Shown: positions 8,244 through 16,543, counted from the first letter of the stretch. The stretch is DNA of 64,000 nt from UBA4782 sp034429195 (GCA_034429195.1 DAOUGQ010000004.1:58524-122523), one strand, 5' to 3'. Notes: generated by a model not told the origin, from the sequence alone. Program-made: numbers and translations.

Positions 8244-8279
8244 CCTGTTTTTTACCGATATTTGAAAAAATGGTGCACT

Positions 8280-9500
8280 ATGGATCAACAATTTCCTGTG
8301 ACTGCAATTCTTCCTCCCAATCCAGAACAGGTGGATGTTATTATCCGTCGCGTCATGCGTGTTGAAGATACAACACTGGGAAGTCCAAACCAGAATTACG
8401 CGATTCGGTACCGTGGGAAGATCTATCTAGAGGACACTGCGGCTGTTTACATACAACTGGAAGAAGCATTAAAACCATACGATTTTACCCCGTTATTTCG
8501 GTGGGAAGGTGACAGGCATGTGATATTACTTGTCAAAGGGGTGATCCATCCGAAACCATCCAATCCATGGATAAATCTGATATTGTTTGTCTTTACCATC
8601 ATCAGTGTGATCGCTGCTGGTGGATTGAGTGGTAGTGAGCCATTGCCAACAGATTTTTTCCCAATGATGGGTGCCATTATTGAACGTGGATGGCCTTTCA
8701 CGGTTGCCTTGCTGGCAATTTTAGCTGCACATGAATTTGGTCATTATCTGATGGGAAGAAAAAATAAAGTAGCAGTCAGCCTGCCATATTTTATCCCCAT
8801 GCCACCGCCCTTTGGTATTTTCGGTACAATGGGCGCTTTTATTAATATGAAATCTATTCCTCGCAACCGCCGCGAATTATTGGATATCGGAGTCGCAGGA
8901 CCTCTGGCAGGAATGGCGGTGGCAATTCCTGTTTTGTGGCTGGGGTTAAAACTTTCATCGCTAGGTACGGTAACCGCTTCTGTTCCTCCTGCAATGGGCA
9001 TTCTTGAAGGGAATTCACTGCTTTACCTCTTCGCTAAATTTACAGTTTTTGGCAAATTACTGCCTTCCCCGGTAGATTACGGTAACCTTTCACCTTTTCT
9101 TTATTGGATTCGATACTTCTTTACCAGTAACCCCATTCCTATAGGAGGTGTCGATGTAATGCTGCACCCTGTAGCTTGGGCTGGTTGGGCAGGATTGTTT
9201 GTGACTGCTGTCAACCTTATTCCGGCAGGTCAACTTGATGGTGGGCATGTCATCAATGTTCTATTTGGGAAAGTATGGTCAAAACGGATCTTCTATGCCA
9301 TCCTGATTACTTTAGCGATGATGGGTTTTCTATGGGATGGTTGGTGGCTGTGGGCAGGGATTATCTTCCTAATTGGTCGAACACAGGCTGAACCACTGGA
9401 TTTAATCACCCCATTGGACGCTAAACGGAAATGGATAGGTGTTTTAGCATTAATTGTTTTTCTCATTACCTTTACCCCCATCCCACTTATCTTTCATTGA
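8280..9500 (+). CDS. Site-2 protease family (M50) membrane metalloprotease
   Basis: About 406 residues with several membrane helices. The zinc site is HEFGH at residues 151-155 in a helix, and the third ligand lies in NLIPAGQLDGGH near 312-323, both diagnostic of M50 proteases. These cut substrates inside or next to the membrane, often anti-sigma factors or signal peptides. No PDZ domain is evident. The open frame runs back through selC to 8115, which cannot be coding; the ATG at 8280 is the first after the tRNA, though it has no clear Shine-Dalgarno. The 3' end is four bases from the convergent PLP-enzyme gene. Confidence 0.87.
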   Translation: MDQQFPVTAILPPNPEQVDVIIRRVMRVEDTTLGSPNQNYAIRYRGKIYLEDTAAVYIQLEEALKPYDFTPLFRWEGDRHVILLVKGVIHPKPSNPWINLILFVFTIISVIAAGGLSGSEPLPTDFFPMMGAIIERGWPFTVALLAILAAHEFGHYLMGRKNKVAVSLPYFIPMPPPFGIFGTMGAFINMKSIPRNRRELLDIGVAGPLAGMAVAIPVLWLGLKLSSLGTVTASVPPAMGILEGNSLLYLFAKFTVFGKLLPSPVDYGNLSPFLYWIRYFFTSNPIPIGGVDVMLHPVAWAGWAGLFVTAVNLIPAGQLDGGHVINVLFGKVWSKRIFYAILITLAMMGFLWDGWWLWAGIIFLIGRTQAEPLDLITPLDAKRKWIGVLALIVFLITFTPIPLIFH

Positions 9501-9504
9501 AAAG

Positions 9505-10611
9505 CTAACAGTTCATCGTTTCCAATATCTCACCTTCCAGGGTGAGATATTTTTTTAAGCAACTTACCGTAATACAAGAATGTACAGGAATAATCCCCAG
9601 CAAGTCGCCCGGATTAAGAGAATTACAAGCCTCATAATGGACATGGACAATACCATGCTCTTGTGAAAGACTCCGCACATAACCACCGGGAATAGGATTG
9701 CTCCAGCCTTCTGCAGTCAGCAAGGTAGGAAGACCATACACTTTTTGATCTCCGAGTAGAAAGCTTTCACTGGAAAGGTGGATCGCTCCACCATATATGA
9801 TAACCTTTTCAAATTCAGGGTGGATCGCAACGATCGGACAGGCAACCGCAACGGATATATCATCAGCAGTACAGCTTCCGATATATGCCTGCATAGCGTC
9901 AAAGAAAACAAAGTTTCCTGGTCGGATCTCATCAACTTTACCAAGATCATTGGCGAGCACACAACCCGGAGTATCTCCAACAGAGATTTCGAGATTATGA
10001 ATGCCTTGCATCTCCAATTTATCCCGTAATTGGGTCATGAGATCGACGCTTGCCTGGTAACTGGTGACGACATGGCTGGGGCTGGCAGAATGATACGTTT
10101 GTCCAGCATGGGTCAGGATTCCACGCAGATGCATGAAAGAAGATCTCTGTATTATCTGGCATATATCAGCCACCAGAGAAGCATTCGTCACAGTAATACC
10201 TGTACGCCTGGCTCCACTGTCAATCTTTATCCAGATATCTACGGAAGACTTCAGATTGGTATCCAGAAATTGCACACTATAAGCCGATTCCACCAGCAAC
10301 CCCAGATGAATAGTGGCAGCAAGTTGATTGATCAGGGCAATTTCACGGATATTGACGGGAAAAGCAACCAGAATGTCATTCCAACCATGTGAAGCAAAAT
10401 AAGCTGCCATTTGTAGTGAAGAACAGGTAATACAATTCACCCCTGCTTCACGAAACCATTCTCCGATAGCAGCAGATTGGTGCGTCTTGAAATGCGGTCG
10501 CAACCGAATGGATGATTTTTGAGCTTTTTCCACCATGGTATGGATATGCTGCCTGGTTTTACTTTCATCCAGAAGCAAGGTGGGTGTAATGATCTTTTCC
10601 AGTTCCAACAT
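9505..10611 (-). CDS. D-serine dehydratase/D-threonine aldolase-like PLP enzyme
   Basis: A 368-residue fold-type III PLP enzyme (alanine racemase-like N-terminal barrel). The PLP lysine is in RPHFKTH near residue 42. DIWIKIDSGARRTG, the SVGDTPG phosphate-binding loop and the C-terminal metal-site region GIIPVHSCITVSCL are as expected for the DSD1/D-threonine aldolase family, which splits or dehydrates D-3-hydroxyamino acids. The exact substrate is not readable. The start at 10611 has AGGAGG about five bases upstream. The last codons also encode a perfect terminator hairpin for the opposite strand. Confidence 0.85.
   Translation of the reverse strand: MLELEKIITPTLLLDESKTRQHIHTMVEKAQKSSIRLRPHFKTHQSAAIGEWFREAGVNCITCSSLQMAAYFASHGWNDILVAFPVNIREIALINQLAATIHLGLLVESAYSVQFLDTNLKSSVDIWIKIDSGARRTGITVTNASLVADICQIIQRSSFMHLRGILTHAGQTYHSASPSHVVTSYQASVDLMTQLRDKLEMQGIHNLEISVGDTPGCVLANDLGKVDEIRPGNFVFFDAMQAYIGSCTADDISVAVACPIVAIHPEFEKVIIYGGAIHLSSESFLLGDQKVYGLPTLLTAEGWSNPIPGGYVRSLSQEHGIVHVHYEACNSLNPGDLLGIIPVHSCITVSCLKKYLTLEGEILETMNC
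9524..9556 (+). terminator. Terminator of the M50 gene, inside the convergent coding region
   Basis: An 11-base perfect stem (9524-9534 with 9541-9551), six-base loop, then T residues to 9556 on the plus strand. It follows the M50 stop by 24 bases but lies wholly within the last codons of the minus-strand PLP-enzyme gene. Confidence 0.85.
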
Positions 10612-10653
10612 GATGACCTCCTGAGAATAAATTTATTTTACCTGATAGCAAGC

Positions 10654-10683
10654 TTGACTCGAAAAGAACAATTGTTCTATAAT
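10654..10683 (+). promoter_or_regulatory. Promoter of the radical SAM gene
   Basis: TTGACT at 10654-10659, 18-base spacer, perfect TATAAT at 10678-10683. The ATG is at 10690, after the six bases AGGAAT. It lies back to back with the Shine-Dalgarno of the divergent gene that starts at 10611. Confidence 0.85.
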
Positions 10684-10689
10684 AGGAAT

Positions 10690-11868
10690 ATGGAACACCT
10701 GATTTCTAGTATGCTTTTAAAATATTGTGCAGAAGTAGAAGACGCTTCAATGTGCGATAGCTCTGAATTAACAAGCAGAGAAACTTGTTCCCCTCAGATA
10801 TCTCATGCTACATCTGGTAAAGGAGTAGTCCGGCTTCTAAAAACAGTGCTTTCTTCTGCATGTGAAAATAACTGCAACTATTGCGCCTTCCGTTCAGGGA
10901 GAGATGGAAAACGAAATACTCTTCTACCGGATGAAATGGCTAAGAAATTCATGGGCTTGTGGCAAGCCGGATTATTGGATGGATTATTCTTAAGTTCAGG
11001 AATCTTCGGCGGGGGAGTCAGAACCCAGGATAAATTATTGGACACCGCAGAGATACTACGGAATAAGATGGGCTATTTGGGGTATTTGCATCTAAAGATT
11101 ATGCCAGGGAGTGAGTTTGATCAGGTAAAAAAGGCTATGCAATTGGCTGACCGCGTCAGCATAAATCTCGAAGCACCAGTGGATCATGTCCTTCATACCT
11201 TGGCTCCTCAAAAGCCTGATATAAAAGATTTATTGAAGAGAATACAATGGATCAATTCCATTCGACAGACAGTAGATCCTATACAAGGTTGGAAGGGGCA
11301 TTGGCCATCCAGTACGACACAATTTGTAGTGGGGGCTGGTGGCGAAACTGATCGGGAATTATTGACCATGGGGTTAGAGCTGCATCAAAAAATGATGGTA
11401 CAGCGCGTTTATTATTCTGGATTTACTCCAATTGAGAATACTCCATTCGATGGATTGCTGGCAGCATCGAAAAGTCGCGTACTAAGGTTGTATCAATCCG
11501 ATTTTCTTTTAAGAGATTATGGTTTTAAGCTTGAAGAATTGCCTATCGACCAGTATGGTGCCCTGGATGAAACCAAGGACCCGAAAATCTGGTGGGCAGA
11601 ACAGCATTATCGTCAACAACCAATAGAGATAAACCGGGCAGACTATAGAGAACTAATGAGAATACCTGGAATTGGGACAAAAACTGCCCGAAGAGTGTTA
11701 GAACAGCGGGTCAAGAATTCAATGAAAGATATAGGTTCTTTACGTCGGGCAGGAGTACCTGTCGAAAAAGTTCTGCCATATATTTTGATCAACGGAAAAC
11801 GAGTAGAACAAAATCCATCTTTGTTTGGCAGTACAATAGAACTTAATGAAAATGATCCAATTTATTGA
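10690..11868 (+). CDS. Radical SAM protein with C-terminal helix-hairpin-helix (putative DNA modification/repair family)
   Basis: About 392 residues. The 4Fe-4S site is CENNCNYC (Cys58, Cys62, Cys65; CX3CX2C). A barrel follows with EAPV-type and GAGGETDRE segments, and residues 314-345 form a helix-hairpin-helix (MRIPGIGTKTARRVLEQR) suited to DNA binding. This layout matches the family annotated as putative DNA modification/repair radical SAM protein (TIGR03916), often beside a uracil-DNA-glycosylase-like gene, which is absent here. The start is the ATG at 10690, just after the -10 box; a longer frame from 10519 crosses the promoter. Reaction unknown. Confidence 0.85.
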   Translation: MEHLISSMLLKYCAEVEDASMCDSSELTSRETCSPQISHATSGKGVVRLLKTVLSSACENNCNYCAFRSGRDGKRNTLLPDEMAKKFMGLWQAGLLDGLFLSSGIFGGGVRTQDKLLDTAEILRNKMGYLGYLHLKIMPGSEFDQVKKAMQLADRVSINLEAPVDHVLHTLAPQKPDIKDLLKRIQWINSIRQTVDPIQGWKGHWPSSTTQFVVGAGGETDRELLTMGLELHQKMMVQRVYYSGFTPIENTPFDGLLAASKSRVLRLYQSDFLLRDYGFKLEELPIDQYGALDETKDPKIWWAEQHYRQQPIEINRADYRELMRIPGIGTKTARRVLEQRVKNSMKDIGSLRRAGVPVEKVLPYILINGKRVEQNPSLFGSTIELNENDPIY

Positions 11869-12205
11869 TCAAAAGGTTGAAGTGCGCTTCAAAACACCTC
11901 CTCTCTATGTAAAAAGCCCACCATGTCCAGATGCTCTCTTCTGGGATGGTATGTGGCATGAGATCATCCGTGAAATTAGTTCGTGGACGGATTTTACGCG
12001 CAAAGGGAAAATGAAAAGAAATATGCAACCGCAACATGCAGCAAGAGCTTCATCTCAAGGATCGTGGGGAGTAGGGAGATATTCATTTCAGGTAGAAACC
12101 AAAGAAGGTAGAATATTTGAAATTTATTTTGATAGGGCTCCGAAAGATGTTGACGATCGCCTTGGAAATTGGTATTTATTGGGGGAAAGAGTAAAAAACG
12201 AATAA
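11846..12205 (+). CDS. Small DUF6504-like protein partnered with the radical SAM gene
   Basis: A 119-residue basic protein that begins 23 bases before the radical SAM stop, so the two are translationally coupled. It has a Trp-rich pattern: ALFWDGMWHEIIREISSW, then GRYSFQVETKEGRIFEIYFDRAP and GNWYLLGER. This resembles DUF6504-type proteins often found beside DNA repair genes; that assignment is by pattern only. A second in-frame ATG lies at 11852. It may load or position substrate for the radical SAM enzyme, but that is inference from the overlap. Confidence 0.65.
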   Translation: MKMIQFIDQKVEVRFKTPPLYVKSPPCPDALFWDGMWHEIIREISSWTDFTRKGKMKRNMQPQHAARASSQGSWGVGRYSFQVETKEGRIFEIYFDRAPKDVDDRLGNWYLLGERVKNE

Positions 12206-12249
12206 TTTTAAATTAATCAATATATTTTTGAGATAAATAGAACTTGATA

Positions 12250-12277
12250 TTGACAATAATTCAATATTCGTTATAAT
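12250..12277 (+). promoter_or_regulatory. Promoter of the DUF2089 operon
   Basis: Perfect TTGACA at 12250-12255, 16-base spacer, perfect TATAAT at 12272-12277. The start codon is about 94 bases downstream. Confidence 0.85.
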
Positions 12278-12297
12278 GAGTTTAATATAACGAATAT
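12264..12297. promoter_or_regulatory. Palindromic operator over the -10 region
   Basis: A perfect inverted repeat: ATATTCGTTATA at 12264-12275 and its exact complement TATAACGAATAT at 12286-12297, ten bases apart. It covers the -10 box and the expected transcription start, so a dimeric repressor bound here would block initiation. The first gene of the operon encodes a helix-turn-helix-type protein, so autoregulation is a reasonable guess. Confidence 0.78.
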
Positions 12298-12370
12298 GCA
12301 TATATTAAATTTTAAAGGATAAAGTTGATTCATCCGTTTGGTGTAAAAAACATATAAGAAGAGGAAGTTT

Positions 12371-12796
12371 ATGTACCCACAACCTGCTTCATGCCCTGTC
12401 TGCCACAATCCCTTGAATGTCACACGTTTGTACTGTGCCCATTGCGATACAACCATTGAAGGTCATTTTTTGCCAAGTAATAACCCCCTTGCCAATCTCA
12501 CTCCAGACCAGATCCAGTTCGTGATGGCATTCATTCGCTGTGAAGGTCGCTTCACACGTCTTGAAGATGAACTAAAACTATCCTATCCCACACTTCGTAA
12601 CCGGCTATATGATATTTTACGTGCCTTGGGGTATGAACCGAGTAAAGAAGAGTCTCCTGCCCGTTTGAAAGATGAAGACCGGCATCAAATTTTAGATGAA
12701 CTGGCTGAAGGGAAGATCAGCTTTGAAGATGCTCAACAATTACTGCAGGGGAAAAAACCCTTTGTTGAATCGAATAGTGTGCAGGAAGGTGCATGA
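12371..12796 (+). CDS. DUF2089 family zinc-ribbon/HTH regulator
   Basis: A 141-residue protein. Residues 8-30 form a zinc ribbon (CPVCHNPL...YCAHCDTTIEG). About 45-95 is the DUF2089 helix-turn-helix region (FIRCEGRFTRLEDELKLSYP, then RNRLYDILRALGY). Residues 105-130 are a short SHOCT-like helical module (ILDELAEGKISFEDAQQLL). DUF2089 proteins typically sit before genes with a SHOCT-like N-terminus and transporters, as here. GAGGAAG lies just before the ATG. The stop overlaps the next start by four bases. Confidence 0.85.
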   Translation: MYPQPASCPVCHNPLNVTRLYCAHCDTTIEGHFLPSNNPLANLTPDQIQFVMAFIRCEGRFTRLEDELKLSYPTLRNRLYDILRALGYEPSKEESPARLKDEDRHQILDELAEGKISFEDAQQLLQGKKPFVESNSVQEGA

Positions 12797-13185
12797 TGGT
12801 CTCAACAGAAGAACGTTTAAAAGTATTGAAAATGGTTGAGGAATCTAAGATCTCTGCTGAACAAGCGGTAGAGCTTTTATTGGCACTTGAATCTCAAGAA
12901 AAACCAGCAAAAAAGTCAGAAACCTTTACAGGCTCATCCAAAGCGGGTGGAAAATGGCTGCGAGTAAAAGTCACTGATGCAGAAACTGGTAGATCACGGG
13001 TAAATATTCGCGTTCCAACCAGTCTTGTGGGGGCTGGATTGAAAATGGGAATGCGTCTATCACCTGAAATCGAAGCGCTGGATACCGAACAGATTATGCA
13101 ATTTATCGAATCGGGTACTATTGGCAAAATTGTTGATGTTACCGATGATAAAGACAACGAACATATAGAAGTTTACATAGAATGA
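12793..13185 (+). CDS. SHOCT-like domain protein
   Basis: A 130-residue protein. The N-terminal 30 residues (ERLKVLKMVEESKISAEQAVELL) repeat the same helix pair found at the end of the preceding DUF2089 protein. A Lys/Ser linker follows, then a beta-rich region (WLRVKVTDAETGRSRVNIRVP) as seen in SHOCT-like proteins of Chloroflexota and in YvlB/LiaX N-termini. No membrane helix. Two adjacent ATGs (12793 and 12796) are both possible starts. The shared module suggests the two proteins associate with each other or with a common partner; this is inference. Confidence 0.7.
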   Translation: MMVSTEERLKVLKMVEESKISAEQAVELLLALESQEKPAKKSETFTGSSKAGGKWLRVKVTDAETGRSRVNIRVPTSLVGAGLKMGMRLSPEIEALDTEQIMQFIESGTIGKIVDVTDDKDNEHIEVYIE

Positions 13186-14480
13186 ACACAGAAATCAACT
13201 CTATTGAAACGCAAAGTAACTGGAAGAAAACATTTTTTATTGTTTGGATCGGTCAGGCTTTTTCTCTTTTAGGAAGTAGCCTGGTCTCTTTTGCATTGGT
13301 TTGGTGGATGACAAAAACAACAGGTTCCGCTGTTATCCTTACCACTGCTACACTGGTTGCACTTATCCCTGAAGCGCTTCTCAGTCCTTTTGCAGGTGCG
13401 ATTGTTGACCGCATGAACCGGAAGAAAGTTATGGTCCTGGCAGATGTTGGGATTGCTCTTGCCACTTTACTTCTCGGAATATTGTTTTGGCTCAATGTCG
13501 TTCAAGTCTGGCATGTTTTTATACTGTTATTCATCCGATCATTAGGGGGAATATTCCATTGGCCAGCAATGAGTGCATCTACTTCTTTGATGGTGCCAGA
13601 GAAAGAATTAGCCCGAATTTCTGGATTGAACCAAACAATTCGCGGAGCATTGAATATCTTTGGTCCTCCTCTTGGAGCCTTGTGTTTGGAAATCATGCCT
13701 CTTTTTGGCGTTTTATTCATCGATATTGGTACAGCTGCACTTGCAGTTACTGCACTGCTCTTTGTCACCATTCCACAGCCAAAGATGATGAAGATTGCCC
13801 AATCAATAACACCCAGACAATTAGTAAAAGATGTTGGTGAAGGTTTCAAATATTTATACAAATGGTCTGGATTGTTTGCTTTGTTGGTTGGTGCATCCTT
13901 CATTAATTTTTTTCTGATACCAACAGATTCATTGATGCCTTTATTAGTTACCGAACATTTTCATGGTCAAGCCTGGCATCTCAGCCTTCTCCAGGCACTT
14001 TTTGGGATTGGAGCGGTTGCAGGTGGCCTGATACTGACAACATGGGGTGGTTTCAAACGCCGGATCTGGACTTCCTATATGGGCGTTATTGGAATTTCCG
14101 CTGGTACATTGGTAATGGCTCTTGCTCCCGAACCATGGTTTATCATCGCTGTAATTGGGGGAGCTATTGTAGGTATTTCCTTACCTCTTGCAAATGGTCC
14201 ACTATCTGCTATTGTTCAATCGAAAGTTGCTCCAGAAATGCAGGGCAGGGTGTTTTCTACCATGAGCAGCATGGCAACATTCTTGATGGTTCCTGCAATG
14301 CTGATCGCTGGTCCAATTGCGGATAGTCTGGGTGTACGTTCCTGTTACTTTATTGGTGCTGCTGGCTGCTTTCTGATTGTTGCAATATTGGGATTAATGC
14401 CTGCAGTACGGAATATCGAAGAGAATCATATTGCTACGCAGGAAGAATCCGCTAAATTGTTGGAAGATGCAATAGTCTAA
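13182..14480 (+). CDS. MFS efflux transporter (DHA3/macrolide-efflux type)
   Basis: A 432-residue major facilitator with about 12 membrane helices. The start region FFIVWIGQAFSLLGSSLVSFALVW and the loop 2-3 motif GAIVDRMNRKKVM are typical of the DHA3 (MefA/EntS-like) group, which exports drugs or siderophores using the proton gradient. It is third in the operon, with a four-base overlap of its ATG, and would be controlled by the palindrome at 12264-12297. The substrate cannot be assigned. Confidence 0.85.
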   Translation: MNTEINSIETQSNWKKTFFIVWIGQAFSLLGSSLVSFALVWWMTKTTGSAVILTTATLVALIPEALLSPFAGAIVDRMNRKKVMVLADVGIALATLLLGILFWLNVVQVWHVFILLFIRSLGGIFHWPAMSASTSLMVPEKELARISGLNQTIRGALNIFGPPLGALCLEIMPLFGVLFIDIGTAALAVTALLFVTIPQPKMMKIAQSITPRQLVKDVGEGFKYLYKWSGLFALLVGASFINFFLIPTDSLMPLLVTEHFHGQAWHLSLLQALFGIGAVAGGLILTTWGGFKRRIWTSYMGVIGISAGTLVMALAPEPWFIIAVIGGAIVGISLPLANGPLSAIVQSKVAPEMQGRVFSTMSSMATFLMVPAMLIAGPIADSLGVRSCYFIGAAGCFLIVAILGLMPAVRNIEENHIATQEESAKLLEDAIV

Positions 14481-14506
14481 ATTATTGCTGAAACAATTAG
14501 GTTTAG

Positions 14507-15283
14507 TCAGCTTATGATCTTCGCTACTGCAATGCCACCTGCAATAACCAGGATCACAAGAAATATCATGAAAGCGCGCTTGTTGTCTCTTTTATCTTTC
14601 ATTGAGAGGATGGGTGGAAAACCTTCCAGTTCCATGATCGGACCTGCAAACCAGGAGAAAATCGCTCCACCGACCAAGCCTCCCAAATGCCCCCAGTTAT
14701 CGATACCTGGAGATAAACCAAGGACAAGGTTCAAAATCACGATAAACCCCATGTTAAGCAGCATGCTTTTCGCTCTGGAACCAAAATATTTGCGATTTTG
14801 ATATACAAATACTGCTTGTGCTAATATCAATGCAAATATTGCGGTTGATGCACCGAGCGAATTGTTGGTGGACATGATGTAAGAAGCCACGTTCCCGCAA
14901 AATCCACCAATAAAGTAAAGCATCAAGAATCGCAAGTGACCGTAGAAACGTTCGAGAGAAGGACCAAGGACGAACAATGCGTACATGTTCAGTGCGATGT
15001 GCAATATTGAGCCATGAAGAAAAACCGGGGTAATGAACCGCCAGATCTGTCCAAGCTCGATATATTGGTTTACCTTAGCGCCAAGAGCTGCAGGAAAATC
15101 TGCGCCTCCAAAGAGAAGTTTGCTTAAGGCTTGAAATGAATAGAAAAAGATCGTAATCCCAACCAGTGCATAGGTCGCAATCGGTTTGACCTGTGGGGAC
15201 TTTATCTGTACCTGGATGGGTGGCGCTTCTCGATAACTTTCGGGGTTTGTTGAAACTGGAGGTGGAGGTGGATATGTACTCAT
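14507..15283 (-). CDS. Rhomboid family intramembrane serine protease
   Basis: A 258-residue membrane protein. The catalytic serine is in GASTAIFAL and the catalytic histidine in NWGHLGGLVGGAIF on a later helix, the Ser-His dyad of rhomboids. LHIALNMYALFVLGPSLE is the usual L1/helix 2 region. The first 35 residues are Pro-rich and cytoplasmic. It cuts helices inside the membrane; the substrate is unknown. The ATG overlaps the gmk stop by four bases, so the pair forms an operon. Confidence 0.9.
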   Translation of the reverse strand: MSTYPPPPPVSTNPESYREAPPIQVQIKSPQVKPIATYALVGITIFFYSFQALSKLLFGGADFPAALGAKVNQYIELGQIWRFITPVFLHGSILHIALNMYALFVLGPSLERFYGHLRFLMLYFIGGFCGNVASYIMSTNNSLGASTAIFALILAQAVFVYQNRKYFGSRAKSMLLNMGFIVILNLVLGLSPGIDNWGHLGGLVGGAIFSWFAGPIMELEGFPPILSMKDKRDNKRAFMIFLVILVIAGGIAVAKIIS

Positions 15284-15921
15284 GTAACGATCTTTCTTTG
15301 ATGAACACGGCTATGTTCGGTCTTAATGATGGAAATAATGTCTGAGACTGCTTTATCGAGCTGATGCTCAGCATTAAGCACAATGTAATCAAAAATGTCC
15401 AACTTCTCCATTTCTTGCTTTGCGGTATCCAGTCTTACCTTGATTTGTTCAGGCGTATCAGTCTGCCTGTTAATGAGGCGGCTGCGCCATTCTTTATCTG
15501 AAGCAGGCGAAATGAAAATCAATATCGCCTCAGGAAATTTGGCTTTAATCTTCTCTGCACCCTGTACGTCTAACCGCATAATGACATCTTTTCCTTGTTT
15601 TAATGCATCAAATATCTGCTTTTTTAACCCACCTTTGTACTGTTCGTAGACCCATGAATATTCGATTAGCTCATCATTTGCAATCATCCGTTCAAATTCA
15701 TCTGTGGTGACAAAGAAATAGTCAACGCCATGAACTTCTCCTGGGCGTGGGGCGCGATCAGTGCAGGTTACGACATAATGTGCTTCAGGATATGCGGTTT
15801 TCAACCCTTTGAGTACAGCATCTTTTCCTGATCCTGAAAGACCAGAAATCACCACCAAAACGGGTTGTCTGGTTGGGAGTTTGAATTCGAATACATCATT
15901 TATGGTTGAGGATTTTTTCAT
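15280..15921 (-). CDS. gmk: Guanylate kinase
   Basis: A 213-residue kinase that phosphorylates GMP to GDP. The P-loop is GLSGSGKDAV, with Asp where most guanylate kinases have Ser, Gly or Thr after the lysine. The GMP-binding segment DRAPRPGEVHGVDYFFV is strongly conserved, as are WVYEQYKGG and VQGAEKIK. The first 18 residues before the core are extra. It is upstream of and overlaps the rhomboid gene. Confidence 0.88.
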   Translation of the reverse strand: MKKSSTINDVFEFKLPTRQPVLVVISGLSGSGKDAVLKGLKTAYPEAHYVVTCTDRAPRPGEVHGVDYFFVTTDEFERMIANDELIEYSWVYEQYKGGLKKQIFDALKQGKDVIMRLDVQGAEKIKAKFPEAILIFISPASDKEWRSRLINRQTDTPEQIKVRLDTAKQEMEKLDIFDYIVLNAEHQLDKAVSDIISIIKTEHSRVHQRKIVT

Positions 15922-16015
15922 TAGGTTCCATTATTTGAAAATTTCAAGTGGGTTGTTCAATATAATTTTTTTGATTATAAACTACCTTGTTCTTTAAGCG
16001 AGATGCAAACCCTTC

Positions 16016-16045
16016 TTACAATAAATTTACTCTTTTGATTATAAT
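16016..16045 (+). promoter_or_regulatory. Promoter of the FmdB-like gene
   Basis: TTACAA at 16016-16021, 18-base spacer and perfect TATAAT at 16040-16045, about 30 bases before the GTG start. Confidence 0.72.
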
Positions 16046-16075
16046 GGAATTCGATCAAGTCTTTTGGAGGGTGCT

Positions 16076-16543
16076 GTGCCGAATTATGAATTTATTTGCC
16101 AGCAATGCAAAAAGCATTTTTCCATCTTTTTAAGCTACAAGGAGTATGGTAGCAAAAAGATTAGCTGCCCGCATTGCTCCAGTGAAAATGTTCAACGACG
16201 CATTAATCACATCCGTATATTGAGATCGAATGAAAACCGAATGGCTGCGTTAACCGATAACGACCGATTAGCCAGTATTGATGAAGACCCCCGAGCACTT
16301 GGGAAAATGATGCGAGAAATGCAAGGTGAAGTTGGGGAAGAAATGGGCTCGGAGTTCGATGAAGTGGTTGATCGACTGGAAAAAGGGCAGACACCCGACC
16401 AGATCGAACACGAACTACCAGACCTGGATGTGGGGGGCCTGGAGAATAGTGGGGTGATGGCAGGGGATGATCTGGATTACCGTCTGGGTTTAAGAACCAG
16501 CCTGATTGGTGTACCTGTAAACGGAAATTCTTTTCGCAGTTGA
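16076..16543 (+). CDS. FmdB-family zinc ribbon protein
   Basis: About 155 residues. The N-terminus has MPNYEFICQQCKKHF followed by ISCPHCSSENVQRR, the paired CxxC ribbon of the FmdB/CxxC_CXXC_SSSS regulatory family. The remainder is acidic and likely helical (ALGKMMREMQGEVGEEMGSEF). GTG at 16076 is preferred because GGAGGG ends four bases before it and the protein then starts at the conserved M-P-x-Y-E-F. The last 67 bases overlap der on the other strand; the residues there (GLRTSLIGVPVNG) look unlike the acidic tail before them, as if an original stop was lost. Confidence 0.78.
   Translation: MPNYEFICQQCKKHFSIFLSYKEYGSKKISCPHCSSENVQRRINHIRILRSNENRMAALTDNDRLASIDEDPRALGKMMREMQGEVGEEMGSEFDEVVDRLEKGQTPDQIEHELPDLDVGGLENSGVMAGDDLDYRLGLRTSLIGVPVNGNSFRS

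Noticed and set aside
8115..8279. Open frame running through selC into the M50 protease
   Set aside because: It begins in the -35 of the selC promoter and crosses the whole tRNA; coding starts after the tRNA at 8280.
10519..10689. N-terminal extension of the radical SAM protein
   Set aside because: It covers the divergent gene start and the promoter; the TATAAT lies six bases before 10690.
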